Assembly: GCA_017468425.1 (NCBI GenBank)
Contig: JAFUIO010000010.1
Coordinates: 51,476 to 115,475 of the forward strand
Origin: Clostridia bacterium
GTDB taxonomy: Bacteria > Bacillota > Clostridia > Oscillospirales > Acutalibacteraceae
DNA: 64,000 nt
Reading direction: 5' to 3'
The notes under the pieces were generated by a model. It worked only from the letters and a program-made list of their open reading frames with translations, ran no database searches and was not told the DNA's origin. This document shows positions 16,715 through 25,375 of the stretch, in pieces; the stretch's first letter is position 1, and the number at the start of each line of letters is the position of its first letter. The translations under genes were made by a program, and so were the position numbers.

Positions 16715-17893
16715 ATGGATTATGCAAAAAAAGCCCTTGAATGTCATTATGAATGGCAGGGCAAAATTGAAGTTAACGCAAGAGCAAAGGTAAATGACAA
16801 AGAATCATTGTCACTTGCATACACACCCGGTGTTGCACAGCCTTGCCTTGAAATAAACAAAGATTATTCAAAAAGCTATGAGCTTACACGCCGTCACAAC
16901 CTTGTTGCAGTTATTACAGACGGTACTGCAGTTTTAGGCCTTGGTGATATCGGCCCCGAAGCGGGTATGCCTGTTATGGAAGGTAAATGCGTTCTTTTCA
17001 AAGAATTTGCAGGTGTTGACGCATTTCCTCTCTGCATCCGTTCAAAGGATGTTGATGAAATTGTAAACACAATAGCACTTCTTGCAGGTTCATTCGGCGG
17101 AATCAACCTTGAAGACATTTCAGCACCCCGTTGCTTTGAGATTGAAAGAAAACTCAAAGAGCGAAAAGATGTTGACATTCCCGTTTTCCACGATGACCAG
17201 CACGGCACAGCTATTGTGTGCTCTGCAGCACTTATGAATGCACTTAAATGCGTGGGCAAAAAAATGGAAGAATCGACTGTTGTTATCAACGGTGCAGGCT
17301 CTGCAGGTATTGCTATTGCAAAGCTTTTCATTCAGCTTGGTATCGGCAACCTTATTATGTGCGACCGTTTCGGTATTGTTGTAAAAGGTAAAGCAGGCAT
17401 GACTTCTGCACAGGAAGAAATGGCTGAAATTTCAAATAAAAACAACATCGACGGCACACTTGCAGATGCACTTAAAGGTGCAGATGTTCTTGTTGGTGTT
17501 TCTGCTCCCGGTTGCGTTTCACAGGATATGATTAAATCAATGGCAAAAGACCCCGTTGTTATGGCAATGGCAAATCCCGTGCCTGAAATTATGCCTGATG
17601 AAGCAAAAGCTGCAGGTGCTGCAGTTGTGGGCACAGGCAGAAGCGACTATCCTAACCAGATTAATAACGTTCTTGCTTTCCCCGGAATTTTCCGCGGTGC
17701 ACTTGATGTAAGAGCAAGTGATATCAACGAAGAAATGAAAATCGCAGCAGCAAAAGCTATTGCATCTCTCGTTTCTGATGAAGAACTTAACCCTGAATAT
17801 ATTATTCCCAAAGCATTTGACGAAAGAGTGGGCAAAACTGTTGCAGCTGCAGTTGCAGAAGCAGCTCGTAAAACAGGCGTAGCTCGCATCTGA
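16715..17893 (+). CDS. NAD(P)-dependent malic enzyme
   Basis: Malic enzyme decarboxylates malate to pyruvate with reduction of NAD(P). The 392-residue protein is the usual short bacterial form and contains SLAYTPGVAQPCLEI with the catalytic Tyr, VVAVITDGTAVLGLGDIGP, VFHDDQHGTAIVCSAAL with the metal ligands, and the nucleotide-binding INGAGSAGIAIAKLF. It starts two bases after the upstream dehydrogenase gene, with GGAGG inside that gene. No phosphotransacetylase-like C-terminal domain is present. Confidence 0.94.
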   Translation: MDYAKKALECHYEWQGKIEVNARAKVNDKESLSLAYTPGVAQPCLEINKDYSKSYELTRRHNLVAVITDGTAVLGLGDIGPEAGMPVMEGKCVLFKEFAGVDAFPLCIRSKDVDEIVNTIALLAGSFGGINLEDISAPRCFEIERKLKERKDVDIPVFHDDQHGTAIVCSAALMNALKCVGKKMEESTVVINGAGSAGIAIAKLFIQLGIGNLIMCDRFGIVVKGKAGMTSAQEEMAEISNKNNIDGTLADALKGADVLVGVSAPGCVSQDMIKSMAKDPVVMAMANPVPEIMPDEAKAAGAAVVGTGRSDYPNQINNVLAFPGIFRGALDVRASDINEEMKIAAAKAIASLVSDEELNPEYIIPKAFDERVGKTVAAAVAEAARKTGVARI

Positions 17894-17897
17894 ATGT

Positions 17898-18311
17898 ATG
17901 AAAAGATATGATTTTTTAAAATCAATAGTGAGTCTGTTTTCGTTCAGAACCATTTCAGATGATTGCGGTAACGAATATGTTGTTTTCAGCGACAGTGCAA
18001 TTACATCTGCAGACTTGAAAAACATATCAGACAGAACAGAATTTGAAGCACTTGAAAATCACGTGCACTTGTTAGAGAAGGTAACGAAAAAAGAGTTTGA
18101 AAATTCAGATGAAGTTTTAGATGCTTTAGGAACATCGGTTTTAAATTGCTTAAGGCAAAAATATCCTGATAAGCATTTTTATGTTTACATTTCTGTTGAC
18201 TTGAAGGATTCTATGATTATACGTTTCCATCAGAAATGGAAAAATGAGTTGCCTTATTACAGTGATAATAATTTTGGAAAAAGCACAAAATTATTTGCAT
18301 TTTATGATTAA
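17898..18311 (+). CDS. Small protein of unknown function
   Basis: The 137-residue product has no signal peptide and a mixed alpha/beta look; I recognise no family. There are two cysteines (DDCGNEY and LNCLRQKY) and a C-terminal stretch rich in aromatic residues (HFYVYISVDL, RFHQKW). No convincing ribosome site stands before the ATG, which lies only four bases after the malic enzyme stop, so translation may depend on coupling. It is followed by the repeat-type hairpin at 18318. It is probably a real gene because the frame is intact and codon use matches its neighbours. Confidence 0.6.
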   Translation: MKRYDFLKSIVSLFSFRTISDDCGNEYVVFSDSAITSADLKNISDRTEFEALENHVHLLEKVTKKEFENSDEVLDALGTSVLNCLRQKYPDKHFYVYISVDLKDSMIIRFHQKWKNELPYYSDNNFGKSTKLFAFYD

Positions 18312-18317
18312 GCAAGA

Positions 18318-18344
18318 TCTCCCCTTGGCATTTTCAAGGGGAGA
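18318..18344 (+). repeat. Dispersed hairpin repeat, copy 1
   Basis: TCTCCCCTTG pairs perfectly with CAAGGGGAGA around a GCATTTT loop. Nearly the same hairpin occurs at 40757-40784. The copy here is followed by AATACTATTT and not by a long T-run, so it is a weak terminator at best; the recurrence suggests a dispersed repeat that can be used as a terminator. Confidence 0.7.
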
Positions 18345-18371
18345 ATACTATTTAAACAAGTGAGGATAATT

Positions 18372-18863
18372 ATGGATAAAAGACGCAATAAAAATAATTA
18401 TTATCTTGATATTGCAGAAACTGTGGCAAAACGCTGCACATGCCTGAGAAGACATTACGGTGTTGTTATTGTAAAAAATGATGAGATAATATCAACAGGA
18501 TATGTAGGTGCTCCCAGAGGCAGAAAAAACTGCACAGATATGGGCGTTTGTGTGCGTGAAAAGAACAATATTCCACGCGGAGAAAGATATGAGCTTTGCA
18601 GAAGTGTTCACGCAGAAGCAAATGCCATTATAAGTGCACCGAGAGATAAAATGCTCGGAAGCAGTCTGTATATGGTGGGAACAGATGTTACGGGAGAAAA
18701 TTATGTTGAAAACGCAAACAGCTGTTCAATGTGTAAAAGACTTATTATAAATGCAGGGATTGAAAAGGTTTACATAAGGGATAATGAAAATGATTTCAGA
18801 GTTATTTCTGTTAAAGACTGGATTGAAAACGATGAATCATTGGATTGTCAATTAGGCTATTAA
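18372..18863 (+). CDS. dCMP deaminase / cytidine-deoxycytidylate deaminase family
   Basis: The 163-residue protein has the zinc-binding signature of the family: HAEANAI with the catalytic Glu, and SCSMCKRLIINAGI in place of the common PCxxC. VVIVKNDEIISTGYVGAPRG and the Cys-rich region between are typical of ComEB-type dCMP deaminases, which make dUMP for thymidylate synthesis. A GAGG site lies six bases before the ATG at 18372. The additional cysteines at RCTCLRR, NCTDMGVC could support the second zinc found in some members. Confidence 0.85.
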   Translation: MDKRRNKNNYYLDIAETVAKRCTCLRRHYGVVIVKNDEIISTGYVGAPRGRKNCTDMGVCVREKNNIPRGERYELCRSVHAEANAIISAPRDKMLGSSLYMVGTDVTGENYVENANSCSMCKRLIINAGIEKVYIRDNENDFRVISVKDWIENDESLDCQLGY

Positions 18864-18875
18864 TAATTTTCTGCA

Positions 18876-18923
18876 AAAAAACTACCCGGGAAACTTTAAA
18901 ATTTCTTGGGTAGTAATTTTTTT
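18876..18923. terminator. Bidirectional Rho-independent terminator
   Basis: CTACCCGGGAAA pairs with TTTCTTGGGTAG (two G-T pairs), flanked by an A-run on the left and a T-run on the right. It lies between convergent genes ending at 18863 and 18922. Confidence 0.88.
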
Positions 18924-19182
18924 ATCTGTTCATAAAATAAATGAATATAATCTGTGCAATCATAATTACAGGTATTCCGATTTTGAATGCAATCTTTTTT
19001 GTTTTGTGTCTGAAAGAATACATTCCGATAAGTGCCCCAAGGGAGCCGCCGAGAAGTGCAAGAAGGAATAAAACTTTTTCAGGCACACGCCATTTTTCTT
19101 TAACGGCTTTCAGTTTATCAATTCCGAAAACTGCGAATGTGATTACATTTATAACCGACATATAAATTATAAAATATTTCAT
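18922..19182 (-). CDS. DUF1294 membrane protein
   Basis: The 86-residue product has three predicted membrane segments and the DUF1294 signature: FGIDKLKAVKEKWRVPE near the N-terminus followed by LALLGGSLGALIGMYSFRHK TKK, with the conserved Asp-Lys and Arg-His-Lys-Thr residues. Function of the family is unknown. It begins one base after the stop of the large secreted protein encoded at 19184-21733 and so is likely co-transcribed with it. Confidence 0.85.
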   Translation of the reverse strand: MKYFIIYMSVINVITFAVFGIDKLKAVKEKWRVPEKVLFLLALLGGSLGALIGMYSFRHKTKKIAFKIGIPVIMIAQIIFIYFMNR

Positions 19183-19183
19183 T

Positions 19184-21733
19184 TTACTGTTTCACTTCAA
19201 AAGTATATGTTGTATCGGGATTTTCTGCTTTATAAACAAAGCTGAAAGAATATGTTCCGTCGTCATTGTAGTAAACTGAATATCCGTCGTATCCGTTTGA
19301 TGATGCAAGACTGAGTTTTTCACCGTTCATAACAATTTCAGGACATTCAAGGTTTGTGAATCCGTCAACTCTTACTGCAATGTTGTTTCTGCCGCCTTGG
19401 ATTGTGAATTCAGCCTCGTTATTTTCTGCCACAACTGTGGGAACGAATTTATCTTCTTTCACAGTACCTTTTTTTGCTGTAACTGTTGCAGGCTTCAGTG
19501 CACTGTCTTCACGTACCATAAGCACCTGAGCGTCAGTTTCTTCATAGCCCACACCCCAGGGGAGAAGAATGAGGTTCATTTTGATTGAGTCGCCTGCTTT
19601 GAAAGAAACTTTCTTTGCATCAAGTGTGAGAACACCTGCTGATTTTTCACTTGTTGACTCCTCTCTGAATGCAAGAGGGATGTCTGCTTTTTCACCGCCG
19701 ATAATCATTTCACTGTCACGGACGATAAGACCGAAGTTGCAGACGAAGCGTGCTTCAATCTGATGCTCAGATTCTGCTGACACATCAAAGAAACTGAAAT
19801 AAGGAGAATCAGAGCCGAGAGTGTAATATTTTGTAGCAATAGTTTTTTCAACGTTTGTTACAACGGGAGTGTTGTTTTCGTCAAGGTAGCCTGTTTTGTC
19901 AAATTCTCCGAATCTTCCGTCAAAATAGAACAAATCAAAATCTCTTCTGAAGTTTGCAAAATCCATATCGCGAAGGAAGTTGATTTCAACTTCATAATAT
20001 GTTCTGTTTTCATCAGTCTGGGGGAATTCCACGTGACGAAGAGTATATTCATATGAACCGCAGTCTGAAATGTAGTTACTGTAGATATCGGAATAAGTCT
20101 GACCTACAGATTTTATATCTGCGTCAATATATTCGCTGAGAACAGTTTTCTTGTTGATAATTCCCAGTGCTTTCGGAGTATAGTGCACAAATTCAAGAAC
20201 ACCGACCGAGTTGAACTGGGGCTGTTCAGACCAGATGTTACCGCTTCTTGTTCTGAAGTCGGGGAGAAGCCAACCGTCTTTATTGCCTACAAAATAGGGT
20301 GCAATGCAGTTTGTTTCAGTTGCACCTGTTGAAAGGTGGTAATATGAAACGTGGAACTCAATTGATGAAAGCTGTTTGAGAGGGAATTTACCCCAGTTCT
20401 GGTAAATGTTTACAAGAGTAAAGGAAAGAGTTTCATCCGCTTTTATTGAAACGGGGAAGAAGCTGTCACCGTACTGATAGTCTTTTACACTGTAGAAAGG
20501 TTCGCCGCCGTCACCCTGGAAGTTTTTACATACTTCAACATCAATGGGAACAAGTGTGTTTTTGTCGTCGAGAATTGCACCTGCTTCAAGGCATCCGCTA
20601 GTTCCGAACATTCTTACATAAAAAGTTCTGTCTTTATCGTCAGATGTGATTGTGATAGGTGCTCTGAACTGACGTTCGGGATTGTTGTAAGCAGTTGCAA
20701 AATCAGTTCCGTTCATTGTGAAAGTGTAAGCGCCTCTGAGAGCATCGTAACCTAAAAATCTTGCTCCTGCATCTGAAGCGTCAACAGTAATTCCTACAAG
20801 GGGATTTCTTTCGAGATATGCTTCTTTTTCAATGCCGTCGAATGAATGAGTTTTATCTGTGTAAATTCTTGTGCCGAATGTGACATTGTTGAGAGAATAA
20901 GAGCCTGTTTCGTCGTGCTTGTTGATGCCTGTGCCTGCAGCATAGTTTGCAACAAATTTAAGCACATAGTAACCGTCTTCAAGAGAGAGTTTTGTTAATT
21001 TTACAGAGCCGTCAGAAGGTGCAATAAAGCCTACAACACCAACATTTTTAATATCAAAAGCAACATAGTGAAGTGAAGGTGTTTCGCCTGTTGTGTCGGG
21101 GTAAACACCACCGTCGTCCTTTGCAATGAAAGAAGAAACAGTGTCGGCAGGAATTTTTATAATACTGCCGAATTCCTGAAGGTCAGTTGTTTCTTCACAA
21201 GCATAGAGTGTTGACTGATTGTAAAGTCTGTCACCGTAAAGATGATAAGTTTTGTCAACCTTGAAATCTTTTGATTTTCCGTCAAAATCTCTGACGTGGC
21301 AATCATAATAATAAACGCCGAGTCTGATTATATTAACTCTGCCCATATCTGATGAAGAAGAGGAATAATAAGTTTTACCGTTATTGGTGGTAAAATATGT
21401 ATCGAAAGAATCTGCAATATAAACATTGCCCTCAAGGTCTGTGAGCGTTGCAGAATTATTCTTTGTGAGAGAATGAGTCAGAATCATATTACTGTTTTTG
21501 AATTCATAAGCAGTTCTCTCAGGGGTTGTATATTTTGCCTGAGCCTGATTTTTGACCTTGTGTGCAAATTTCACTGATTCCGCCATGTTTGTGTGTGAAT
21601 CAATGTTGTTTACTATTTCTGTTTCCTGTTTTTCTTCGTTTTTTGTTTCGCCGAAGTCACCATAGCTTATTCCGCAGAAAATAAACTGAAGAAAAGCAAG
21701 AACCGATGCGAGAAATTTTGAGATTGAGCTCAT
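19184..21733 (-). CDS. Large secreted protein of unknown function
   Basis: The 849-residue protein has an N-terminal hydrophobic export segment (about residues 5-24) and then a long hydrophilic region rich in Tyr, Asp, Asn and Thr, with alternating hydrophobic patterns that suggest consecutive beta-sandwich or beta-propeller domains. No LPXTG, dockerin, SLH or transmembrane anchor is visible. The last 170 residues (AGDSIKMNLILLPWGVGYE; NIAVRVDGFTNLECPEIVMNG) look like carbohydrate-binding or Ig-like modules. I do not recognise the family; a glycan-active or surface-binding role is possible but unproven. It has a strong promoter at 21763-21791. Confidence 0.75.
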   Translation of the reverse strand: MSSISKFLASVLAFLQFIFCGISYGDFGETKNEEKQETEIVNNIDSHTNMAESVKFAHKVKNQAQAKYTTPERTAYEFKNSNMILTHSLTKNNSATLTDLEGNVYIADSFDTYFTTNNGKTYYSSSSSDMGRVNIIRLGVYYYDCHVRDFDGKSKDFKVDKTYHLYGDRLYNQSTLYACEETTDLQEFGSIIKIPADTVSSFIAKDDGGVYPDTTGETPSLHYVAFDIKNVGVVGFIAPSDGSVKLTKLSLEDGYYVLKFVANYAAGTGINKHDETGSYSLNNVTFGTRIYTDKTHSFDGIEKEAYLERNPLVGITVDASDAGARFLGYDALRGAYTFTMNGTDFATAYNNPERQFRAPITITSDDKDRTFYVRMFGTSGCLEAGAILDDKNTLVPIDVEVCKNFQGDGGEPFYSVKDYQYGDSFFPVSIKADETLSFTLVNIYQNWGKFPLKQLSSIEFHVSYYHLSTGATETNCIAPYFVGNKDGWLLPDFRTRSGNIWSEQPQFNSVGVLEFVHYTPKALGIINKKTVLSEYIDADIKSVGQTYSDIYSNYISDCGSYEYTLRHVEFPQTDENRTYYEVEINFLRDMDFANFRRDFDLFYFDGRFGEFDKTGYLDENNTPVVTNVEKTIATKYYTLGSDSPYFSFFDVSAESEHQIEARFVCNFGLIVRDSEMIIGGEKADIPLAFREESTSEKSAGVLTLDAKKVSFKAGDSIKMNLILLPWGVGYEETDAQVLMVREDSALKPATVTAKKGTVKEDKFVPTVVAENNEAEFTIQGGRNNIAVRVDGFTNLECPEIVMNGEKLSLASSNGYDGYSVYYNDDGTYSFSFVYKAENPDTTYTFEVKQ

Positions 21734-21762
21734 AAAAACACCTATTTCTGTTTTATGGGAAT

Positions 21763-21791
21763 ATTTTAATACAATACAGAAATAATGTCAA
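21763..21791 (-). promoter_or_regulatory. Promoter for the large secreted protein
   Basis: On the minus strand TTGACA (plus positions 21786-21791), 17 bases, then TAAAAT (21763-21768), 30 bases before the start codon at 21733. Confidence 0.75.
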
Positions 21792-21839
21792 ACTAAAAGT
21801 ATAGAATTTTAAAATTTATCGAAAAACGATAAAAATATA

Positions 21840-21868
21840 TTGACAAACGCAAATGGTATATGTATAAT
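21840..21868 (+). promoter_or_regulatory. Consensus promoter for the secreted Ig-like protein
   Basis: Perfect TTGACA (21840-21845), 17 bases, perfect TATAAT (21863-21868). It is divergent from the strong minus-strand promoter 49 bases away, giving a compact two-way control region. Confidence 0.85.
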
Positions 21869-21902
21869 GAAGGTACAAAATAACTTCAAAGGAGATTTTT
21901 GT

Positions 21903-22850
21903 ATGAAAATATTGAAAAAAATATCAGCAATTATGTTGACAGGTATTATGGTTTTTGCGATGTTCTCACTTTCTGCAAGTGCAGAAGAGATGACAAAAAG
22001 CGATGTGGTCAAATTTTATCACAATATTCTGAAAGAAACAGCAGAAAAGAACGAGTTGATTCAGGTTAAAAGTGAATTTGAAGGAAATTACTCAGCAGAC
22101 TTTTCAGGTCTTTCAGGACTTGATCTGAAGATTACAGAGAAGGCGTTATCTGTTCTTGAGGATTTTGATATTTATGAAGACCATGAAGATTATTATTTTG
22201 GTGTCTGCGGAGATTATGAAGAACCGTCAGATACAGAAATTTATGAAGAATTCAGCCTTGCATGGGAACTTGAATGGGGATATGAAATTACAGATGCAGT
22301 TTATGCTGATAACAAAATCGTAATTGAGTTTGAAGACGATCAGGAATATTATGACAAAAAGACAATCACGATTGAGCTTGGTGATGACAACGTAATCAAA
22401 AAAATCACTGAAGAAAGTTATAATGAGATTGAAACATTATCATTGATTAAAAAAGCTCCTTTCATGGTAAAAATCGAGCAGACTGATATTTACACTTTTG
22501 TATATGAGGAAGTTCCTGCAACAAGTCTTACTCTTTCGGAAACAAGTATTACTCTCGGTTATGAAGATACTGCAGAAATTACTTATGTAGTAGGTCCTGA
22601 AAATGCATCCTTCAAAGGAGTAAGTGTTTCTGATGCATATAACGAAGATGATGAAGCAGTAGCATGGGCTTATGAAGATAACGGAAAAATTTATATCGAA
22701 GCAGTGGGCGAGGGTACAGGTACAATTGAAGTACGTACATATTCAGGAGATATTCTTGCAATCTGCGAGGTAACTGTTGAATACAGTATGTGGGACAGAA
22801 TTGTTTCAATTTTTGATAATATAATGTTCTGGCTCGGATTCATTTTCTGA
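21903..22850 (+). CDS. Secreted protein with FYN-type N-terminal domain, Ig-like domain and hydrophobic tail
   Basis: The start is the ATG at 21903 after AAAGGAG; an upstream in-frame TTG is part of the promoter. The 315-residue product has a signal peptide (ending SLSASAEE), then TKSDVVKFYHNIL, which resembles the start of the domain found in the lipoprotein at 9871 and the kinase at 50108. The middle (residues 60-200) is strongly acidic (YEDHEDYYFG, FEDDQEYYD). About residues 206-292 resemble a BIG2 Ig-like domain (ATSLTLSETSITLGY; IYIEAVGEGTGTIEV). The last 20 residues form an aromatic hydrophobic tail (FDNIMFWLGFIF), as in the protein at 393. Function unknown; probably surface-exposed. 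Confidence 0.78.
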   Translation: MKILKKISAIMLTGIMVFAMFSLSASAEEMTKSDVVKFYHNILKETAEKNELIQVKSEFEGNYSADFSGLSGLDLKITEKALSVLEDFDIYEDHEDYYFGVCGDYEEPSDTEIYEEFSLAWELEWGYEITDAVYADNKIVIEFEDDQEYYDKKTITIELGDDNVIKKITEESYNEIETLSLIKKAPFMVKIEQTDIYTFVYEEVPATSLTLSETSITLGYEDTAEITYVVGPENASFKGVSVSDAYNEDDEAVAWAYEDNGKIYIEAVGEGTGTIEVRTYSGDILAICEVTVEYSMWDRIVSIFDNIMFWLGFIF

Positions 22851-22874
22851 TTCAGGTTCTGACTAAAATGATAT

Positions 22875-22922
22875 AGGATAGTTTTGATGTGTTATGAAAA
22901 CCTGACATAAAACTGTCCTTTT
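22875..22922 (+). terminator. Possible weak terminator
   Basis: AGGATAGTTTT pairs with AAAACTGTCCT (one G-T pair) over a 23-base loop, followed by four T residues. The long loop makes it uncertain; AACCTGA in the loop can also pair with TCAGGTT at 22853. Confidence 0.4.
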
Positions 22923-22956
22923 CAGCTTTTTGTATGATATGTGCGGAGGAATATTT

Positions 22957-23430
22957 ATGTTGAAAGTTTCTAACAAGTTTTCAATAAACTTATCAATTGC
23001 AATTTCGGTTTTGTTTTTTATAGTGTGTATTGCAGGGCTGTTTATAATGCCCGTACTTGTGCCTACGCTTATAGATACAGCCGATAACATCGGAAACAGA
23101 GAAGATATAACGGAAATCGGCAGAGTTCTTGTAATGACAGCTTCATATCTTATTCTTGCAGTTTTCATTTTTGCAGATGTTCTTATGTTCAGATTATTGC
23201 AAAGGGTAAAAAACGGTTTTGTTTTTACCGAACAAAGCGTTTCTCTTATCCGCGGTGTTTCCTGGTGCTGTTTTGCAGTATGTTTATTGTTTGCGTTTCT
23301 CGGATTATATTTTCAACTCAGCTTTATCGTTGCATTTCTGGGAATTTTCCTCGGAGTTTGTCTGAGAGTAGTTAAAAATGTTATTGCAGAAGCAACTGAA
23401 ATCAAAAATGAAAATGATCTGACTGTCTGA
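22957..23430 (+). CDS. DUF2975 membrane protein
   Basis: The start at 22957 follows GGAGGAAT. The 157-residue product has four membrane segments with a short extracellular loop (DTADNIGNREDITEIG) after the first, the usual outline of DUF2975 proteins, and the motif LLQRVKNGFVFTEQSVSLIR. DUF2975 genes are commonly paired with a small Cro/CI-type regulator, as here, 14 bases downstream. The function is unknown; such pairs resemble membrane-sensor or self-regulating modules. Confidence 0.82.
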   Translation: MLKVSNKFSINLSIAISVLFFIVCIAGLFIMPVLVPTLIDTADNIGNREDITEIGRVLVMTASYLILAVFIFADVLMFRLLQRVKNGFVFTEQSVSLIRGVSWCCFAVCLLFAFLGLYFQLSFIVAFLGIFLGVCLRVVKNVIAEATEIKNENDLTV

Positions 23431-23444
23431 TTGGGGAAATACAA

Positions 23445-23645
23445 ATGATAATTATAAATCTTGATGTAATGATGGCAAAGAGAAAAATGTCGCTGAATGA
23501 GCTTTCGGAAAAAGTGGGGATTACTCTTGCCAACCTTTCAATTCTCAAAAATAACAAAGCAAAGGCAATAAGATTTTCAACGCTTGATGCAATCTGCAAA
23601 GCACTTGATTGCAAGGTTGAAGATATTATTGAATATGTGGAGTAG
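23445..23645 (+). CDS. Small XRE-family (Cro/CI, YozG-like) regulator
   Basis: The 66-residue protein is little more than a helix-turn-helix: MAKRKMSLNELSEKVGI with VGITLANLSILKNNKAKA as the turn and recognition helix, and the closing TLDAICKALDCKVEDII. This is the YozG/DUF2975-partner type. It is placed between the DUF2975 gene and a DUF4173 gene and may repress the set; no clear operator was found. Confidence 0.88.
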   Translation: MIIINLDVMMAKRKMSLNELSEKVGITLANLSILKNNKAKAIRFSTLDAICKALDCKVEDIIEYVE

Positions 23646-23680
23646 ATTATTTATGCTGCTCCTGATAAGGAGGTTATGTA

Positions 23681-25357
23681 ATGGATAATATGAACGAAAA
23701 CAAAGATATCATTGAGGTAAAAAAAGAAGAACCGAAAAATATTCGTGAGTTCAATACCTATGACAGTGTTTTTGCGTGGTTTTCTTGTATAGCATCATAT
23801 ATTTTTTGTCTTGTTTTTCCTGTTTCGCAAACTCCCTTCGGCGGAATGTTATTTATAATAATGATGTTCCTGTTTACTTTTATTTTCCTTAAGGTAAAAG
23901 GGCATAAACTTACTGCAATGTCTGTTTGTGCAGGTTTATCTGCAGTAATTTTATCTGCATCGCTTATTGTATCGTCAAATTCTTTTATTCATTTTTTTGC
24001 TTATGTATATTGTCTTTGTGCATATTGTTATTCTGTTTATACTGCAATGGGCAATACGATTAAAAAAGGTTTTTCAAACTATCTGATTGCCGATTGGATA
24101 GAGGCTGTTTTTATTCTGCCGTTTGTATCGCTGAAAAAACCGCAGATGCATCACGCAATGTTTTCAGGCAAGAATAAATCTTGGCTTAAGGTAATCAAGA
24201 AACTCGTTATCGGTTTAGGTATTGCCGTAATTCCCACATCATTTGCTTTTGCATTACTGTCTTACGATAATAGTTTTGTAAATCTTGTAACGGGAATATT
24301 TGACTTTGAAAGCTTCAGCTTCTGGGAATATTTTTTCAGCCTGATTTTTGCAATACCGTTGGGAATGTGCTTGTTTGGACTTTATCTTTCGTGCAACGAT
24401 AAAAATATAAGCGGGAAAATAAGTGAAGAAAAAACAAAGAAGCTTGCAGAAAAAATCTCCATAGCACCGGTTATTACAATTGTTGCAGCGGTTGTACCTC
24501 TGTTTTCAGTTTATGTTTTATTTTTTATTTCTCAGTGGCAGTATTATGTTTCAGGTTTTACGGGAGTACTGCCTGAAGGCTTCGGTTATGCAGATTATGC
24601 ACGTGAAGGATTTTTTCAGCTCTGTGCAGTATCTGTAATAAATCTGGTGTTGATTATTCTGCTTATTCTGTTTACAAAAAAGAGTAAAGCCTCATCAGTA
24701 ATGATGAAGATAATTGTAATAGTTTTTTCTGTTGCAACGCTTGTTCTTATCAGTACGGCAATTGCAAAGCTGGTAATGTACATAAAAATTTACGGTCTTA
24801 CTCAGAAAAGATTTTATGCTGCGTGGTTTATGGCTGTTATAGCACTTGTGTTTATTGCAGTTGCTGTCAGCAGATTTATTCCTAAAGTCAGCGTCCTTGC
24901 GGTATCAGCAGCAATATTTGTTGTTTCTTTTACTTGCCTTGCTCTTTGTAATGCGGACAGAATGATTGCAAAGTATAATGTTGACAGATATCTTAACGGA
25001 ACTATCAGCACAGTTGATGTTGATGCTATGGAAAGCCTTGGCGATGCGGCAATACCTGAATTTGTGCGACTTGCGGAATACCTTGACTCTGCGAAAGGAA
25101 CGGGTATTCTGGAGGATGTCAGAAATAAAAAAATTGTGGTTGATCCCGAATATAAAGTGGCAAATTTCTGGATTAGCTATGATATTACGAAAGTTGATTA
25201 TTTGTATTCAGGCAATGATATGCAGGCACTTCTGACAAATGCTCTTATAGAGAAAAAAGTTGAACTTGAAGAAACAGAAGACAAAGAAATTTTTGCTTTT
25301 ACTTTCAATAAGAGACAGGCAGAAATTGCAATGAAAGCCTCTCATCTGGTAAAATAA
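23681..25357 (+). CDS. DUF4173-type multispan membrane protein
   Basis: The 558-residue product has a charged N-terminal cytosolic tail, about ten or eleven membrane segments, and a C-terminal soluble portion (about 430-558) with the pattern RYLNGTISTVDVDAMESLGD that is typical of DUF4173/DUF4153 proteins. An AAGGAGG site precedes the ATG. It follows the XRE regulator by 35 bases and precedes a small membrane-anchored protein, suggesting a four-gene unit from 22957 to 25867. The role is unknown. Confidence 0.78.
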   Translation: MDNMNENKDIIEVKKEEPKNIREFNTYDSVFAWFSCIASYIFCLVFPVSQTPFGGMLFIIMMFLFTFIFLKVKGHKLTAMSVCAGLSAVILSASLIVSSNSFIHFFAYVYCLCAYCYSVYTAMGNTIKKGFSNYLIADWIEAVFILPFVSLKKPQMHHAMFSGKNKSWLKVIKKLVIGLGIAVIPTSFAFALLSYDNSFVNLVTGIFDFESFSFWEYFFSLIFAIPLGMCLFGLYLSCNDKNISGKISEEKTKKLAEKISIAPVITIVAAVVPLFSVYVLFFISQWQYYVSGFTGVLPEGFGYADYAREGFFQLCAVSVINLVLIILLILFTKKSKASSVMMKIIVIVFSVATLVLISTAIAKLVMYIKIYGLTQKRFYAAWFMAVIALVFIAVAVSRFIPKVSVLAVSAAIFVVSFTCLALCNADRMIAKYNVDRYLNGTISTVDVDAMESLGDAAIPEFVRLAEYLDSAKGTGILEDVRNKKIVVDPEYKVANFWISYDITKVDYLYSGNDMQALLTNALIEKKVELEETEDKEIFAFTFNKRQAEIAMKASHLVK

Positions 25358-25375
25358 TTGAAAGCGAGGAGTTTT

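Noticed and set aside
21840..21902. Upstream in-frame TTG start for the secreted Ig-like protein
   Set aside because: The TTG is the first part of the perfect -35 hexamer TTGACA, and the ATG at 21903 has a proper AAAGGAG site and signal peptide.
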